Assembly (NCBI RefSeq): GCF_002794355.1
Contig: NZ_PGOI01000008.1
Location: forward strand, 682,001-746,000
From: Pseudorhodobacter sp. MZDSW-24AT
GTDB lineage: Bacteria; Pseudomonadota; Alphaproteobacteria; Rhodobacterales; Rhodobacteraceae
Direction of reading: 5' to 3'
DNA: 64,000 bases
The notes under the pieces were generated by a model. It did no database searches. It worked only from the letters and a program-made list of their open reading frames with translations, and had not been told where the DNA came from. Shown here in pieces: positions 17,229 to 26,070 of this stretch (within the stretch, counting starts at the first letter, position 1; each line of letters starts with the position of its first letter). The translations under genes were made by a program, and so were the position numbers.

Positions 17229-18059
17229 TTACTCCGCCCATTCCGCCGCACGGTCGAGCCCGGGCAAAGGCGCCCGCTCTCCGCCGATCCGGGGCAGGCA
17301 GTTCAGGAGGCCCCGCGTATAGGGATGCTCTGCCTGCATGAGGTTCTTCGCCTCCAACTCTTCGACCACGCGGCCCTTATACATCACCAGAACGCGGTCA
17401 CAGAAGCGCCCCACCAGCCGCAGGTCATGGCTGATGAAGATCAGCCCCATGCCACGGTCGCGCACCAATCCGTCAAGGATCGACAGCACCTCGGCCTGCA
17501 CAGTCACATCCAGCGCCGACGTGGGTTCATCGGCGATCAGCAGGTCAGGGTTCGGGATCAGCATCATGGCGATCATCACCCGCTGGCCCATCCCGCCCGA
17601 CAATTCATGCGGATAGGCCTCCATCACCCGCTCGGGGCCACGGATCTGCACGGCCTCCAGCGCTTCGATGGCCTTCTCACGGGCCACCTTGGCCGAAAGG
17701 CCGTCACGCCGCCGCAACCCTTCTGTCAGTTGCGCGCCAATCTTCATCACCGGGTTCAGCGAATATTTCGGATCCTGCATGACCATGGCGATCCGCTGGC
17801 CGCGCAAGGCCCGCATCTCGCGCTCTGACGCACGCATCAGATCGGTGCCGTCAAACACCATCTCGGCGGCCTCGATGCGGCCCGGCGGACGGATCAGGCG
17901 CAGGACGGAGCGGCCGGTCATGGTTTTGCCCGATCCGCTTTCGCCCACGATGCCCAACCGTTCGCGCCCAAGGCTGAAGGACACGCCGCGCACGGCCTCG
18001 ACGCGCCCCGCTTCGGTGTCAAAGGTCACGCGCAGGTCTTTTACCGAAAGAAGGGTCAT
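17229..18059 (-). CDS. Oligopeptide-type ABC transporter ATP-binding protein (DppD-like), second system
   Basis: A 276-residue ATPase with Walker A GESGSGKT (39-46), signature LSGGMGQR and Walker B LLIADEP. The C-terminal HPYTRGLLNCLPRIGG segment is the start of the oligopeptide-type extension, which then ends early without the cysteine-rich part. The start overlaps the permease stop by four bases. It pairs with the following DppF-like ATPase. Confidence 0.92.
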   Translation of the reverse strand: MTLLSVKDLRVTFDTEAGRVEAVRGVSFSLGRERLGIVGESGSGKTMTGRSVLRLIRPPGRIEAAEMVFDGTDLMRASEREMRALRGQRIAMVMQDPKYSLNPVMKIGAQLTEGLRRRDGLSAKVAREKAIEALEAVQIRGPERVMEAYPHELSGGMGQRVMIAMMLIPNPDLLIADEPTSALDVTVQAEVLSILDGLVRDRGMGLIFISHDLRLVGRFCDRVLVMYKGRVVEELEAKNLMQAEHPYTRGLLNCLPRIGGERAPLPGLDRAAEWAE

Positions 18060-18961
18060 TTGCCGCTGCTCCTTGGGTCCAGCACATCGCGCAACCCGTC
18101 ACCCAGCAGGTTGAAACCCAGCGAGACGATAAAGATCGCAAGCCCGGGCATGGTGGCGACCCACCATTGCTCAAACAGGAATTTGCGGCCAGACGAGATC
18201 ATGAGGCCCCATTCCGGGGTGGGGGGCTGCACGCCGAGGCCCAGAAAGCCAAGCCCGGCCGCAATCAGGATGACGCCCGCCATATCCAGCGTGACGCGGA
18301 TGATGACCGAAGGCAGACACATCGGCATGACATGGCCCCAGATGATCCGCCCTGCCCCGGCGCCTTGCAAGCGCACGGCGGCGATATAGTCAGAGGTCCG
18401 CACCGTGAGCGTTTCTGCCCGCGCCACCCGTGCATAGGGCGGCCATGCGGTCAGCGCGATGGCAAGCACCGCGTTTTCAATCCCCGGCCCCAGAACGGCG
18501 ACCAGAGCCAGCGCCAGGATCAGGCGTGGGAAGGCCAGGAAGATGTCGGTGATGCGCATGAGCACCTGATCTACCCAACCACCAAAATATCCGGCCACGG
18601 TGCCGATCAACAGCCCCAGCACCGGGGCCGTCACCGCAACCAGCGTCACGATGTAAAGGGTGATGCGCGAGCCATAGACGATCCGGCTCCAGATATCACG
18701 CCCGAAGTCATCCGTGCCCAGCCAATGCCCCGGCGTTCCCGGCGGCAGCAGCCGCTGGCTCAGGTTCTGCGCCAGCGGGTCATGCGTAGCCACCCACGGC
18801 GCAAAAGCCGCCATGAATAAAAGGGCAAGGATGATGACAAGCCCCACCATCGCCAGCGGATTGCGCCGCATCCGCAGCCACGCAAGGTAACTTTGCCCAA
18901 GGCGTGCCTGCGTGCGCGAGGCCGGGCTGGGATCTCGCAGCCATTCAATCATCGTGGCCAT
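18056..18961 (-). CDS. Oligopeptide-type ABC transporter permease (DppC-like), second system
   Basis: A 301-residue inner-membrane permease with a cytoplasmic N-terminus, a first helix near residues 35-55, the periplasmic WLGTDDFGRDIWSR motif, and five further helices. The ATPase-docking loop is YIAAVRLQGAGAGRIIWGHVMP. The ATG overlaps the DppB-like stop by one base (TGATG), so the two permeases are translationally coupled. Confidence 0.93.
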   Translation of the reverse strand: MATMIEWLRDPSPASRTQARLGQSYLAWLRMRRNPLAMVGLVIILALLFMAAFAPWVATHDPLAQNLSQRLLPPGTPGHWLGTDDFGRDIWSRIVYGSRITLYIVTLVAVTAPVLGLLIGTVAGYFGGWVDQVLMRITDIFLAFPRLILALALVAVLGPGIENAVLAIALTAWPPYARVARAETLTVRTSDYIAAVRLQGAGAGRIIWGHVMPMCLPSVIIRVTLDMAGVILIAAGLGFLGLGVQPPTPEWGLMISSGRKFLFEQWWVATMPGLAIFIVSLGFNLLGDGLRDVLDPRSSGK

Positions 18962-20037
18962 CAGCGCGCCCTCGGATCAACAAGGCGATACAGCAGGTCG
19001 GACACCATATTCACCGTAACAAAAACGACTCCCACCACCACCGTGCCACCCAGAACGGCGGGCATGTCTCCGGCAAACAGGGCGTCTGTGATGTAGCTGC
19101 CAAGGCCGGGCCAGGCAAAGATGGTCTCGGTCAGCACCGAGCCTTCGAGCAGATAGGCATAAGACAGGGCAATGACGGTGATCAGCGGCACCATCACGTT
19201 TTTCAGCGCATGCACCCAGACCACCCGCCATTCGGGCATCCCTTTGACCCGTGCAGTGGTGATGTATTCCTGCCCCAGTTCATTCATCATGAAACTGCGG
19301 GTCATCCGGCTGATGTAAGCCATCGAGGTGTAACCCAAGACCGCCGAAGGCAGAATGATATGGCTGATCGCGTTTCGGAACATGGCCCATTCACCAGCAA
19401 GGGCGGTGTCGATCAGGATCATCCCCGTCCTTGGCGGAACATCCAGTTCGAACATCATCGAGAAACCCGCATCCAGCCGTCCCGGACCGCCGACCCAGCC
19501 CAGAATGCCGTAAAACACCAAAAGCGCCAGAAGCCCCAGCCAGAAGACCGGCATGGAATACCCCATCAAGCCCACGATCCGAACGATCTGGTCCACCCAT
19601 GTTCCGGGGCGGGTTGCCGCCAAAACGCCGGCTGGCACCCCGACCAGAACGCCAAACAGCGTGGCAAGCGTGGCAAGTTCCAGCGTCGCCGGAAAATAGC
19701 GGATGATATCGTCTGCAACCTCGCGCTTTGTGCGCAAGGATTGGCCAAGATCGCCTTGAACGGCATTGCCGACATAAATCGCGAACTGCTTCCACATCGG
19801 CTCGTCAAGGCCAAGCGCAACGCGGGTGGCCTCGTATTGTTCCGTGGTCGCCCGCTCGCCGACGATGGCCAAAACCGGGTCGATTGGCACCACGCGACCG
19901 ATGACGAAGGTGACAAGCAAAAGGCCCAGAATGGTGATGGCCAGAGTGAGCGCCGTGCCGCCGATCAAGCGCAACAGGCGGGGCAAGCCGGACAGAAAGC
20001 CAGCGGACGGGGCGGGGGTGTCGGGATCTGCGGTCAT
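18961..20037 (-). CDS. Oligopeptide-type ABC transporter permease (DppB-like), second system
   Basis: A 358-residue inner-membrane permease. About 25 mostly polar residues precede the first helix, a longer N-terminus than usual. The DppB landmarks follow: VVPIDPVLAIVGERAT in the periplasmic region and the docking loop YITTARVKGMPEWRVVWVHALKN. It follows the SBP gene after 48 bases that contain a GC stem-loop. Confidence 0.93.
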   Translation of the reverse strand: MTADPDTPAPSAGFLSGLPRLLRLIGGTALTLAITILGLLLVTFVIGRVVPIDPVLAIVGERATTEQYEATRVALGLDEPMWKQFAIYVGNAVQGDLGQSLRTKREVADDIIRYFPATLELATLATLFGVLVGVPAGVLAATRPGTWVDQIVRIVGLMGYSMPVFWLGLLALLVFYGILGWVGGPGRLDAGFSMMFELDVPPRTGMILIDTALAGEWAMFRNAISHIILPSAVLGYTSMAYISRMTRSFMMNELGQEYITTARVKGMPEWRVVWVHALKNVMVPLITVIALSYAYLLEGSVLTETIFAWPGLGSYITDALFAGDMPAVLGGTVVVGVVFVTVNMVSDLLYRLVDPRAR

Positions 20038-20050
20038 AGGCGGCAGGCTC

Positions 20051-20077
20051 CGGCGGGCAGGATGATCCCGCCCGCCG
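20051..20077 (-). repeat. Intercistronic stem-loop after the second dpp SBP gene
   Basis: CGGCGGGC (20051-20058) and GCCCGCCG (20070-20077) form a perfect 8-bp stem with an 11-base loop, between the SBP stop and the DppB start. No T-run follows, so it more likely protects the upstream mRNA than stops transcription outright. Confidence 0.6.
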
Positions 20078-20085
20078 AAAGACCC

Positions 20086-21690
20086 TTACTTTTCAACCAG
20101 CCAGTAGGTCACCGAATCCACGGTGCCGCCGGTGTAGAAGTTTTTGACATTGGCGCGCATTGCGGTGCGGTTGTTTTCCTGGAACATCGCAATGAAGGGC
20201 GAGGTGTCGCGGTGTTGCCGCTGAATATCCTCATACATCGCGCGCCGCTTTTCGGTGTCGCGCTCGATCACGGCCGCTTCGGTCATGGTCATCAACTCAC
20301 CCGGTTCATAGGCGTTGCGCCATGCCAGCGACCCCGTAAGCTGGGCCTCGTCCGAGTTGTCCGCATTGATGGCAAAGGTCGACGCGTTGGTGTGCGGATC
20401 GGGATAGTCCGGCCCCCAGCTTTGCAGCGTCAGATCATGTTGACGAGCGCGGTATTCGCCCAGCACTTCCGCCCCTTCGGCAATGGACAGGGTCAGGTTG
20501 ATCCCCACTTGCGCAAAGGTGTTCTGGATCGACTGCGCCATATCGGTGCGGTTCTGGGCGTTGCGCACCGACATCTTGATGTTCAGCGGCAGCTCGACGC
20601 CCGACTCTTCCAAAAGTGCCTTGGCCTTTTCCACGTCCAGCGAATAGGGCGTTTCCTCAATCGCGCCCAGATAGCCGCGCGGCAAGAACGCCTGATGCAC
20701 GGTCTGCTCGCCTTTCAGGAAGCTGTCGGCCATGCCCTGATAATCGATGGCCCAGCGCATCGCTTCCAGCACCTTGGGGTTGGCCAAGGCTTCGTTCTTC
20801 ATGTTGGCCGAGACATAGTAGATGTAACCGGCAAGGTCGGTTTCCACGCGGATATCGGCATTGCCTTCCATACCTTCGATGTCCACCGAAGTGACTTCGC
20901 GGCTGACGTCGATATCGCCGCGCTCCAGCAGCAGGCGGTTGGTGGCGCCTTCGGGAATATGGCGCATGAACACGCGCTTGAGCTTGGCATCGCCGCGCCA
21001 ATGGCCCTCGCGGGCCTCAAGGATATAGCTGTCGGACGGCTTGAACGACCGCAGGACATAGGCCCCCGTCCCTGCCGTGTTCGATTTCAGCCATTCGTTG
21101 CCCATGTCGCCATTGACCTCATTGGCCATGACGGTTTCCTTGTCCACGATAGAGCCGACGGCAGCGGTCAGGCAGTTGTAGACAAAGCTGGGCGCGAAGG
21201 GCTTGTCGGTCTTCAGGGTGACGGTATCACCTTCAAAGGTGATCATTTCTTCAACGTTTTCAGCGGTAAACCCGAACTGCTTCAGGATAAAGGCAGGTGT
21301 TTTGTCAAGCTTGACCACGCGCTGCAAGGAAAAGACCGCGTCTTCGGCCCGCACCGGATTGCCCGAAGCAAAGGTCACGCCGGGGCGCATCTTGAAAGTG
21401 TAGGTCAGACCGTCTTCCGCCACATCCCAGCTTTCCGCAAGGCCGGGAACCAGCTCGCCCGGACGGGTCGGATCTTGTTCGATCAGCGTGTCATAGGTGT
21501 TGTTCACCAGATCGGTGCCGGAAAATTCGAATGCCTCATGCGGGTCGATCGAGACGATGTCATCAATGGCATCGCCGATCACCAGCGTATCGGCCGGCGT
21601 TTGGGCCATCAGCGCGGCTGGAGCGGCCCCGGCCAGCAAAGATGCCAGAACAAGCGCGCCGGCATGGCGAAAGGTAAGATCAAGCTTCAT
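20086..21690 (-). CDS. Peptide-type ABC transporter substrate-binding protein (family 5), second system
   Basis: A 534-residue periplasmic binding protein. The signal peptide is clear (MKLDLTFRHAG, then a hydrophobic stretch to ALMAQ). Family landmarks are YTFKMRPGVTFASGN, GTGAYVL and SWGPDYPDPHTNASTF. The last is the DppA-like region that contacts the peptide backbone in relatives. It is the first gene of the operon, which ends in an M19 dipeptidase. A second M19 gene diverges from its promoter. A dipeptide or short peptide as the ligand is therefore the best inference. Confidence 0.93.
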   Translation of the reverse strand: MKLDLTFRHAGALVLASLLAGAAPAALMAQTPADTLVIGDAIDDIVSIDPHEAFEFSGTDLVNNTYDTLIEQDPTRPGELVPGLAESWDVAEDGLTYTFKMRPGVTFASGNPVRAEDAVFSLQRVVKLDKTPAFILKQFGFTAENVEEMITFEGDTVTLKTDKPFAPSFVYNCLTAAVGSIVDKETVMANEVNGDMGNEWLKSNTAGTGAYVLRSFKPSDSYILEAREGHWRGDAKLKRVFMRHIPEGATNRLLLERGDIDVSREVTSVDIEGMEGNADIRVETDLAGYIYYVSANMKNEALANPKVLEAMRWAIDYQGMADSFLKGEQTVHQAFLPRGYLGAIEETPYSLDVEKAKALLEESGVELPLNIKMSVRNAQNRTDMAQSIQNTFAQVGINLTLSIAEGAEVLGEYRARQHDLTLQSWGPDYPDPHTNASTFAINADNSDEAQLTGSLAWRNAYEPGELMTMTEAAVIERDTEKRRAMYEDIQRQHRDTSPFIAMFQENNRTAMRANVKNFYTGGTVDSVTYWLVEK

Positions 21691-21824
21691 GGAAGACTCC
21701 CTGTCTCTCTTGTTGGGAAGCGTCTATAACCCAAAACGGGCAGGCGCAACTTTGACCAAATGGGCAATTTTTGCGCGTCCCTGTCAAGGCGAGTCATGTG
21801 ACTGCCACAATCTAGGAGCGAACC

Positions 21825-22859
21825 ATGCCGATGCGCCCAGTTTTCGACGGACACAACGACCTGTTGAGCAAACTCTGGGCAGCGGGTGACCGGCATGGGG
21901 CGTCGTTCTTCGCGGGCGCAGCGCGCGATCTTGATCTGGAAAAGTGCCGCGCCGGCGGGTTTGCGGGCGGTTTCTTTGCGATCTGGGTCCCCGGCGATCC
22001 CGCCAATGCGCCGGACCCGATGGCGACCTATCGCGCGTTTGACCCTGTCGATCCCGTCGCTGCACGACAAGTTACGCTGGAAATGGCCGCCATTCTGCAC
22101 CGCATGTCCGCAGACCGGCCCGATGCGATCCGGCTTTGCCGAACGGCTGCCGAGATCGAGGCCGCAGAGGCGGCAGGTGCGATCGCGGCCTTGCTTCATA
22201 TCGAAGGATGCGAAGGGATTGGCCCGGATCTGGACGAATTGTATCTGTATCATGCGGCAGGGCTCCGCTCTCTGGGGCCGGTCTGGAGCCGCGACAACAT
22301 CTTTGGCCATGGCGTTCCGTTCAATTTTCCGGCCTCCCCTGACACCGGGCCGGGGCTGACACAGGCCGGGCGCAACCTGCTTGCCGCCTGCAACCGGCTG
22401 CGCATCCTGTTTGACCTCAGCCATCTGAACGAAGCAGGGTTCTGGGATGTGGCCAAGCTGACAGACTCCCCGCTGGTGGCCACCCATTCCGCCGCCCATG
22501 CTTTGACGCCCGCCACCCGCAACCTGACAGACCGCCAGCTTGATGCCATCGCCGAAAGCAAGGGTTTGGTCGGCCTGAACTTCGGCGTGGCCTTTTTGCG
22601 CGAAGACGGCGTGAAAAACGCAGACACCGGGCCAGAGGTGATCTTGCGCCATATTGACCACCTATTGAGCCGCTTGGGCGACAAAGGTGTCGCGCTTGGG
22701 TCTGACTTCGACGGCACCACAATTCCGCGCTTCATCGGGTCCACCGCTGGACTGCCCAAACTGGTCGAGGCAATGGAACGGGCAGGCTATGGATCAGAGC
22801 TGATTGCCCGGCTGTGCTGGGGCAACTGGCTGGATGTCCTGCGCCGCACCATCGGCTGA
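21825..22859 (+). CDS. Membrane-dipeptidase family (peptidase M19) hydrolase, second copy
   Basis: A 344-residue zinc dipeptidase, clearly homologous to the one at 15366-16448 (shared FDGHND, RAGGFAGGFFAIW and GLRSLGPVWSR patterns). Metal ligands are the His/Asp of FDGHND, the Glu of HIEGCEGI and the histidines of ATHSAAH. No signal peptide is present. The start follows AGGAG. It diverges from the SBP gene across 134 bases, and its stop is only five bases from the stop of the convergent ATP-grasp gene. Two related dipeptidases with one transporter suggest peptides of differing type, possibly D-containing. Confidence 0.9.
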   Translation: MPMRPVFDGHNDLLSKLWAAGDRHGASFFAGAARDLDLEKCRAGGFAGGFFAIWVPGDPANAPDPMATYRAFDPVDPVAARQVTLEMAAILHRMSADRPDAIRLCRTAAEIEAAEAAGAIAALLHIEGCEGIGPDLDELYLYHAAGLRSLGPVWSRDNIFGHGVPFNFPASPDTGPGLTQAGRNLLAACNRLRILFDLSHLNEAGFWDVAKLTDSPLVATHSAAHALTPATRNLTDRQLDAIAESKGLVGLNFGVAFLREDGVKNADTGPEVILRHIDHLLSRLGDKGVALGSDFDGTTIPRFIGSTAGLPKLVEAMERAGYGSELIARLCWGNWLDVLRRTIG

Positions 22860-22864
22860 AAGGC

Positions 22865-24043
22865 TCAGACCAAGCTTTTCACACGCGCAAGGTTCGCCTG
22901 CGCGTCCGCGCGGGTTCCGCCCAGCACAATGCCTGTGCAGGCGGCAGGTGGCGCCTCATCGCCCAGCCAACGACCATCAATCACACGGGTGGGAACAAGC
23001 CAGCCATCGGCGATGGCCGGGGCAAGTCGGTCCATCAGCGCATCGGCCGACAGCGTGCTGGCAACATGGAAAGACTGGCTGGCCCCAAGGCCTGCGCGCT
23101 GGCTGGCAGCGGGATGCAGCAAAACCTGACTTGTGCAGGCGTTAATACGAAAATTCGGATCAAACACGATCAAGCGGCCATCACGGCTGCGCCCGATGTC
23201 AAATCCCGCGATGCCACGAAAGCCCCGCGCCCGTGCCGTCTCACCGATCTGAACCACCAGATCCTTCCCTTCCTCTGGAAAAGGGAAGTCCGGGTCAATC
23301 ATGCTGCCCGACTGTTGACCGGGGGCCTCCAGCAGTTGCTCCGCGGCCCCAAGATAGTGCGCTCCGGTTTCGGTCACCGCAATATTCGCGCACCACGTGA
23401 TGTCGGTGTCGATGGCCTCTTCCATCACAAGCTGATCGGCGCAGCCTTCGGATCTGAACCAATCGATGGCGCTGACAAAACTGTCTTTATCCGGGCAATA
23501 CCGCACACAATGCCCCACGCCAGTCGGCTCTGTGCCTGCGTATTTCAGATAGATCCCGCCGATGGGAAGGTCCGGACTGTCATCCTCGCGCCACAACTGA
23601 CGGGCGGCCAGATGGCGGAGCGGCACCAGATCGCCAAGCTTGGCCTTGCTGTTCAGGCTTCGCCATAGCCCGGCAGGCACGAGTTGCGCCGCATCTGGAA
23701 AACGCGACTCTCGCAAGGGATAGGGTCCGAACAGCCGATAGCCTTCGGCGATGAGGGCATCGGCGTGCTGCTCGGCCTCCTCTGCAACGCGATAAACGCG
23801 AATGTCTTCCCCGACCGGCAGACCAGCATCCTTGAGAAACGTCAGGATTTCATCGGTCACGCAGGCCTGATGGCGCACCGAAGGACGCTGTCCGATCACG
23901 CCCAGAGCATGGCCCGTGATCGTTTCAACGTTCAGCGCGTTCATGCCAAGCCAGCGCAGATGCGCCAAGACCGTGCGCGGCATGAAGGCCGCATCGTCGG
24001 GAAGCAAGGCATTGATCGGGATCAGAGGGTTGAGCATGGGCAT
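22865..24043 (-). CDS. ATP-grasp-like protein A
   Basis: A 392-residue cytoplasmic protein with no family I can name exactly. The C-terminal half looks like an ATP-grasp ligase: a lysine-bearing strand (GIYLKYAGTEPTGVGH) near residue 165, LVMEEAIDTD as the adenine-binding strand, and GIAGFDIGRSRDGRLIVFDPNFRINAC near residue 285, which has the acidic and asparagine metal ligands. ATP-grasp enzymes join a carboxylate to an amine or thiol through an acyl phosphate. The gene starts one base after the stop of a second ATP-grasp-like gene, with no other partner downstream. The short PLIPINAL segment at its N-terminus resembles the VPLISIS start of that neighbour. Confidence 0.7.
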   Translation of the reverse strand: MPMLNPLIPINALLPDDAAFMPRTVLAHLRWLGMNALNVETITGHALGVIGQRPSVRHQACVTDEILTFLKDAGLPVGEDIRVYRVAEEAEQHADALIAEGYRLFGPYPLRESRFPDAAQLVPAGLWRSLNSKAKLGDLVPLRHLAARQLWREDDSPDLPIGGIYLKYAGTEPTGVGHCVRYCPDKDSFVSAIDWFRSEGCADQLVMEEAIDTDITWCANIAVTETGAHYLGAAEQLLEAPGQQSGSMIDPDFPFPEEGKDLVVQIGETARARGFRGIAGFDIGRSRDGRLIVFDPNFRINACTSQVLLHPAASQRAGLGASQSFHVASTLSADALMDRLAPAIADGWLVPTRVIDGRWLGDEAPPAACTGIVLGGTRADAQANLARVKSLV

Positions 24044-24044
24044 C

Positions 24045-24863
24045 TTACTTCAAGAAAGGTTGCACACCGCGCGCCAGACGCATGACGCGTTCACTGCGCG
24101 CACCGCGGACAAGGCTGGGCGTCTTGTTGGCATCCAGAAGGATCGGCGTGCCATCATGAACAACATAGTCGAACTTGCCAAATTCGATCCCCATCTCTTC
24201 GCGCCAGCGCAGGATGGGTGCGCCGGGCGGCTCATCCAGATATTCATGACGCACGATGGATTTGACCTTGACCAAAGGGTCGGTCGCAAACATCCGGTAG
24301 CCATAACTTTCCGCACCGAAAAAGATCCAGCCGCGCAGGCAATACATGCCCTCGTGCCGTTCGGGCAGAAACTTTTCGACAATCAGATCGTGGTTCCGCC
24401 AGACCCAATCGGGCACTGCCGCAATTCTGTCCAGCACAGGATAGCCCTTGGGCGGCAGCCTTCGGGCCAAGCGCCATGACAGCTTCGCCAGTGTCTTCCT
24501 CAGTTCGCTGCCGACGGTTTTGCCATCGCGTCTTTCCGGCGCCCCGAAGTGGTTGAGATTGGTCTTCAGGATGACCGGGCCTGTCCAGTCGCTGTCCGGG
24601 GTCAGCAGCAAGGAAGTATAGCGTCGCTTCGAGATGTCATGCGCCGCGCCATTCAGCACACGAACACCGGCAGGCGCTGTCGGGATATCGGAGGCCGGAA
24701 CAAAGGTGCGATCATGGTGCAAGATGCAAAGGTCGGCACTGGGATGAAAATCCTGCGCCACATGCACGTCGTGACCTTGTTCTCGCCAGATCTCACTGAG
24801 TTGAGAGACCATGGCCACCGGCTTCAGGGGCAGATCTCGGCTGCTAATGCTGATCAGTGGCAC
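24045..24863 (-). CDS. ATP-grasp-like protein B
   Basis: A 272-residue cytoplasmic protein. ATP-grasp-type features are VILKTNLNHFG with its lysine near residue 100, LIVEKFLPE near residue 165, and FGKFDYVVHDGTPILLDANKT near residue 235, where the Asp and Asn would bind metal. It is related in plan to ATP-grasp protein A, which it precedes by one base. The start is poorly defined. I use the GTG at 24863, which lacks a strong ribosome-binding site. Codons further upstream also look protein-like until a TGA, and no ATG is in frame. The upstream gene encodes a GT25 glycosyltransferase, so a role in modifying a surface or secreted molecule is possible but unproven. Confidence 0.65.
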   Translation of the reverse strand: MPLISISSRDLPLKPVAMVSQLSEIWREQGHDVHVAQDFHPSADLCILHHDRTFVPASDIPTAPAGVRVLNGAAHDISKRRYTSLLLTPDSDWTGPVILKTNLNHFGAPERRDGKTVGSELRKTLAKLSWRLARRLPPKGYPVLDRIAAVPDWVWRNHDLIVEKFLPERHEGMYCLRGWIFFGAESYGYRMFATDPLVKVKSIVRHEYLDEPPGAPILRWREEMGIEFGKFDYVVHDGTPILLDANKTPSLVRGARSERVMRLARGVQPFLK

Positions 24864-24923
24864 GATGGGGTTCCAGATCTTGATGAGATGCGTTCAAGGC
24901 TTGGCAGAAAGAGACGGCGTTTG

Positions 24924-25706
24924 TCATGTTTCAAGCACCTTGCCACTCGGCCAGATTTCCCCACGCCGCAGCATCCACCATGACCTGCGCATGTAATTTG
25001 CGGCCTTCAGCCGGTAATAGGGAAGACGCCTGAACGCGGGGGGCTTGCGGACATCGGCATGGTGAAGACCGGTGATCTGGCTGTCACCGAAATCTTCGAT
25101 ATGGCTGGGAAAGGGTTCCAATCCGCGCAGGCGAAAGTCATGCACGAAGAAGCGGTTTATTTCATGATCCGCGGCGCGTGTCTGTGGCACCATTGTGCCG
25201 AGCATGCGTCGCGCCGTCTCGCGGTGAATCAGATAGGCGCCGTTTCCCGTGCAAGGCCCGATATAGGCGTTGAGCACATAGGGGCCGATGCGCCCCTGAC
25301 ATATCGGCAACTTGGCACGGATGCGGTTCAACCGCAAAAGATCCCAATGTGCTTTGGCAGCGATGGCAAGTGTCAGAGCCTCACGGAAATCGGCGTGAAA
25401 GACGACGTCATCTTCCAGAATCAAGGCCATCTCTGCGCCGGATGCAATCAGACGCTGCCAAGCAAGGAGATGAGAGAAATAGCAGCCCACCTTCCCCGGA
25501 AGCAGGCTCTGGCCCATGTTGCGCTCATAGGCCACCGGATCGACCTTGGGAAGCAGTCTCTGAAATTCGCTTCGTCCGTCAATCCCGGAGATGCGCTCAT
25601 ATCGCAAGCCTTGCGCACGCAGACCCGCGTCCATCCGAGCCATGCGCTCCGTGGCCCTCTCAAGGTTGATCACCCAGATTTTCAGAGCGTCGATCGGGTC
25701 AGACAT
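24924..25706 (-). CDS. Glycosyltransferase family 25 protein
   Basis: A 260-residue glycosyltransferase of the LPS-biosynthesis GT25 family. Family motifs are WVINLERATERMARMD at residues 11-26, GCYFSHLLAW near 75, and LILEDDVVF (EDD at 98-100), the putative nucleotide-sugar/metal site. GT25 enzymes usually add galactose or another hexose to lipooligosaccharide. The start at 25706 follows GAGGAGAAG. The longer open frame is less likely. There is no signal peptide. It is the first clear gene of the set with the two ATP-grasp proteins, all on the minus strand, and the small gene at 25744-25917 lies just upstream. Confidence 0.85.
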   Translation of the reverse strand: MSDPIDALKIWVINLERATERMARMDAGLRAQGLRYERISGIDGRSEFQRLLPKVDPVAYERNMGQSLLPGKVGCYFSHLLAWQRLIASGAEMALILEDDVVFHADFREALTLAIAAKAHWDLLRLNRIRAKLPICQGRIGPYVLNAYIGPCTGNGAYLIHRETARRMLGTMVPQTRAADHEINRFFVHDFRLRGLEPFPSHIEDFGDSQITGLHHADVRKPPAFRRLPYYRLKAANYMRRSWWMLRRGEIWPSGKVLET

Positions 25707-25743
25707 CGCTGCGCTTCTCCTCTGCATGACCAGTTCGGGCCGC

Positions 25744-25917
25744 CTACCCGAGGTTTTCAAGCGACCAAGCGCGTAGGCGCTCTTTGACCCGTCTGGCGCG
25801 CCCTATCAAGCGTTTTTCAGCCCAGACGGTTTTGTCGTGAAACAACCGCTGCCAAAGTCGGACGCGGGCTTTGGCACTCTCCGCACTGTCTTGTGGCAGG
25901 CCGTCAATGCCCGTCAT
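25744..25917 (-). CDS. Small basic hypothetical protein
   Basis: A possible 57-residue protein beginning MTGIDGLPQDSAES and continuing with a helix-prone, strongly basic segment (RVRLWQRLF, KRLIGRARRVKERLRAW). I recognise no family. It lies 37 bases upstream of the GT25 gene in the same direction, with a moderate GCGGCGG purine stretch before its ATG. It could be a small partner of the ATP-grasp/GT25 set or an unrelated chance frame. The same frame extends further upstream, but that part looks like the opposite strand of the DUF6880-like gene. Confidence 0.45.
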   Translation of the reverse strand: MTGIDGLPQDSAESAKARVRLWQRLFHDKTVWAEKRLIGRARRVKERLRAWSLENLG

Positions 25918-26070
25918 GCCGCCGCTCGTTTTTTGACATGTCTTTAATGCAGGCGAAAGACGCACAAAGCCGCACGCTCGGCTGGGGTGGCGCGCGCCTG
26001 ACTGCTGGGCGTTGCAGGTGCCTGCGCGCTGGGGCACCTTGGGGGCAAACAAGGAAAGCCGCCCCCCAAT

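Noticed and set aside
18904-21729. A 941-codon open frame on the plus strand across the second Dpp-type operon
   Set aside because: It runs antisense to clear permease and SBP genes. The translation is rich in His, Arg, Gln and Pro with no family pattern, as expected from the opposite strand of GC-rich genes.
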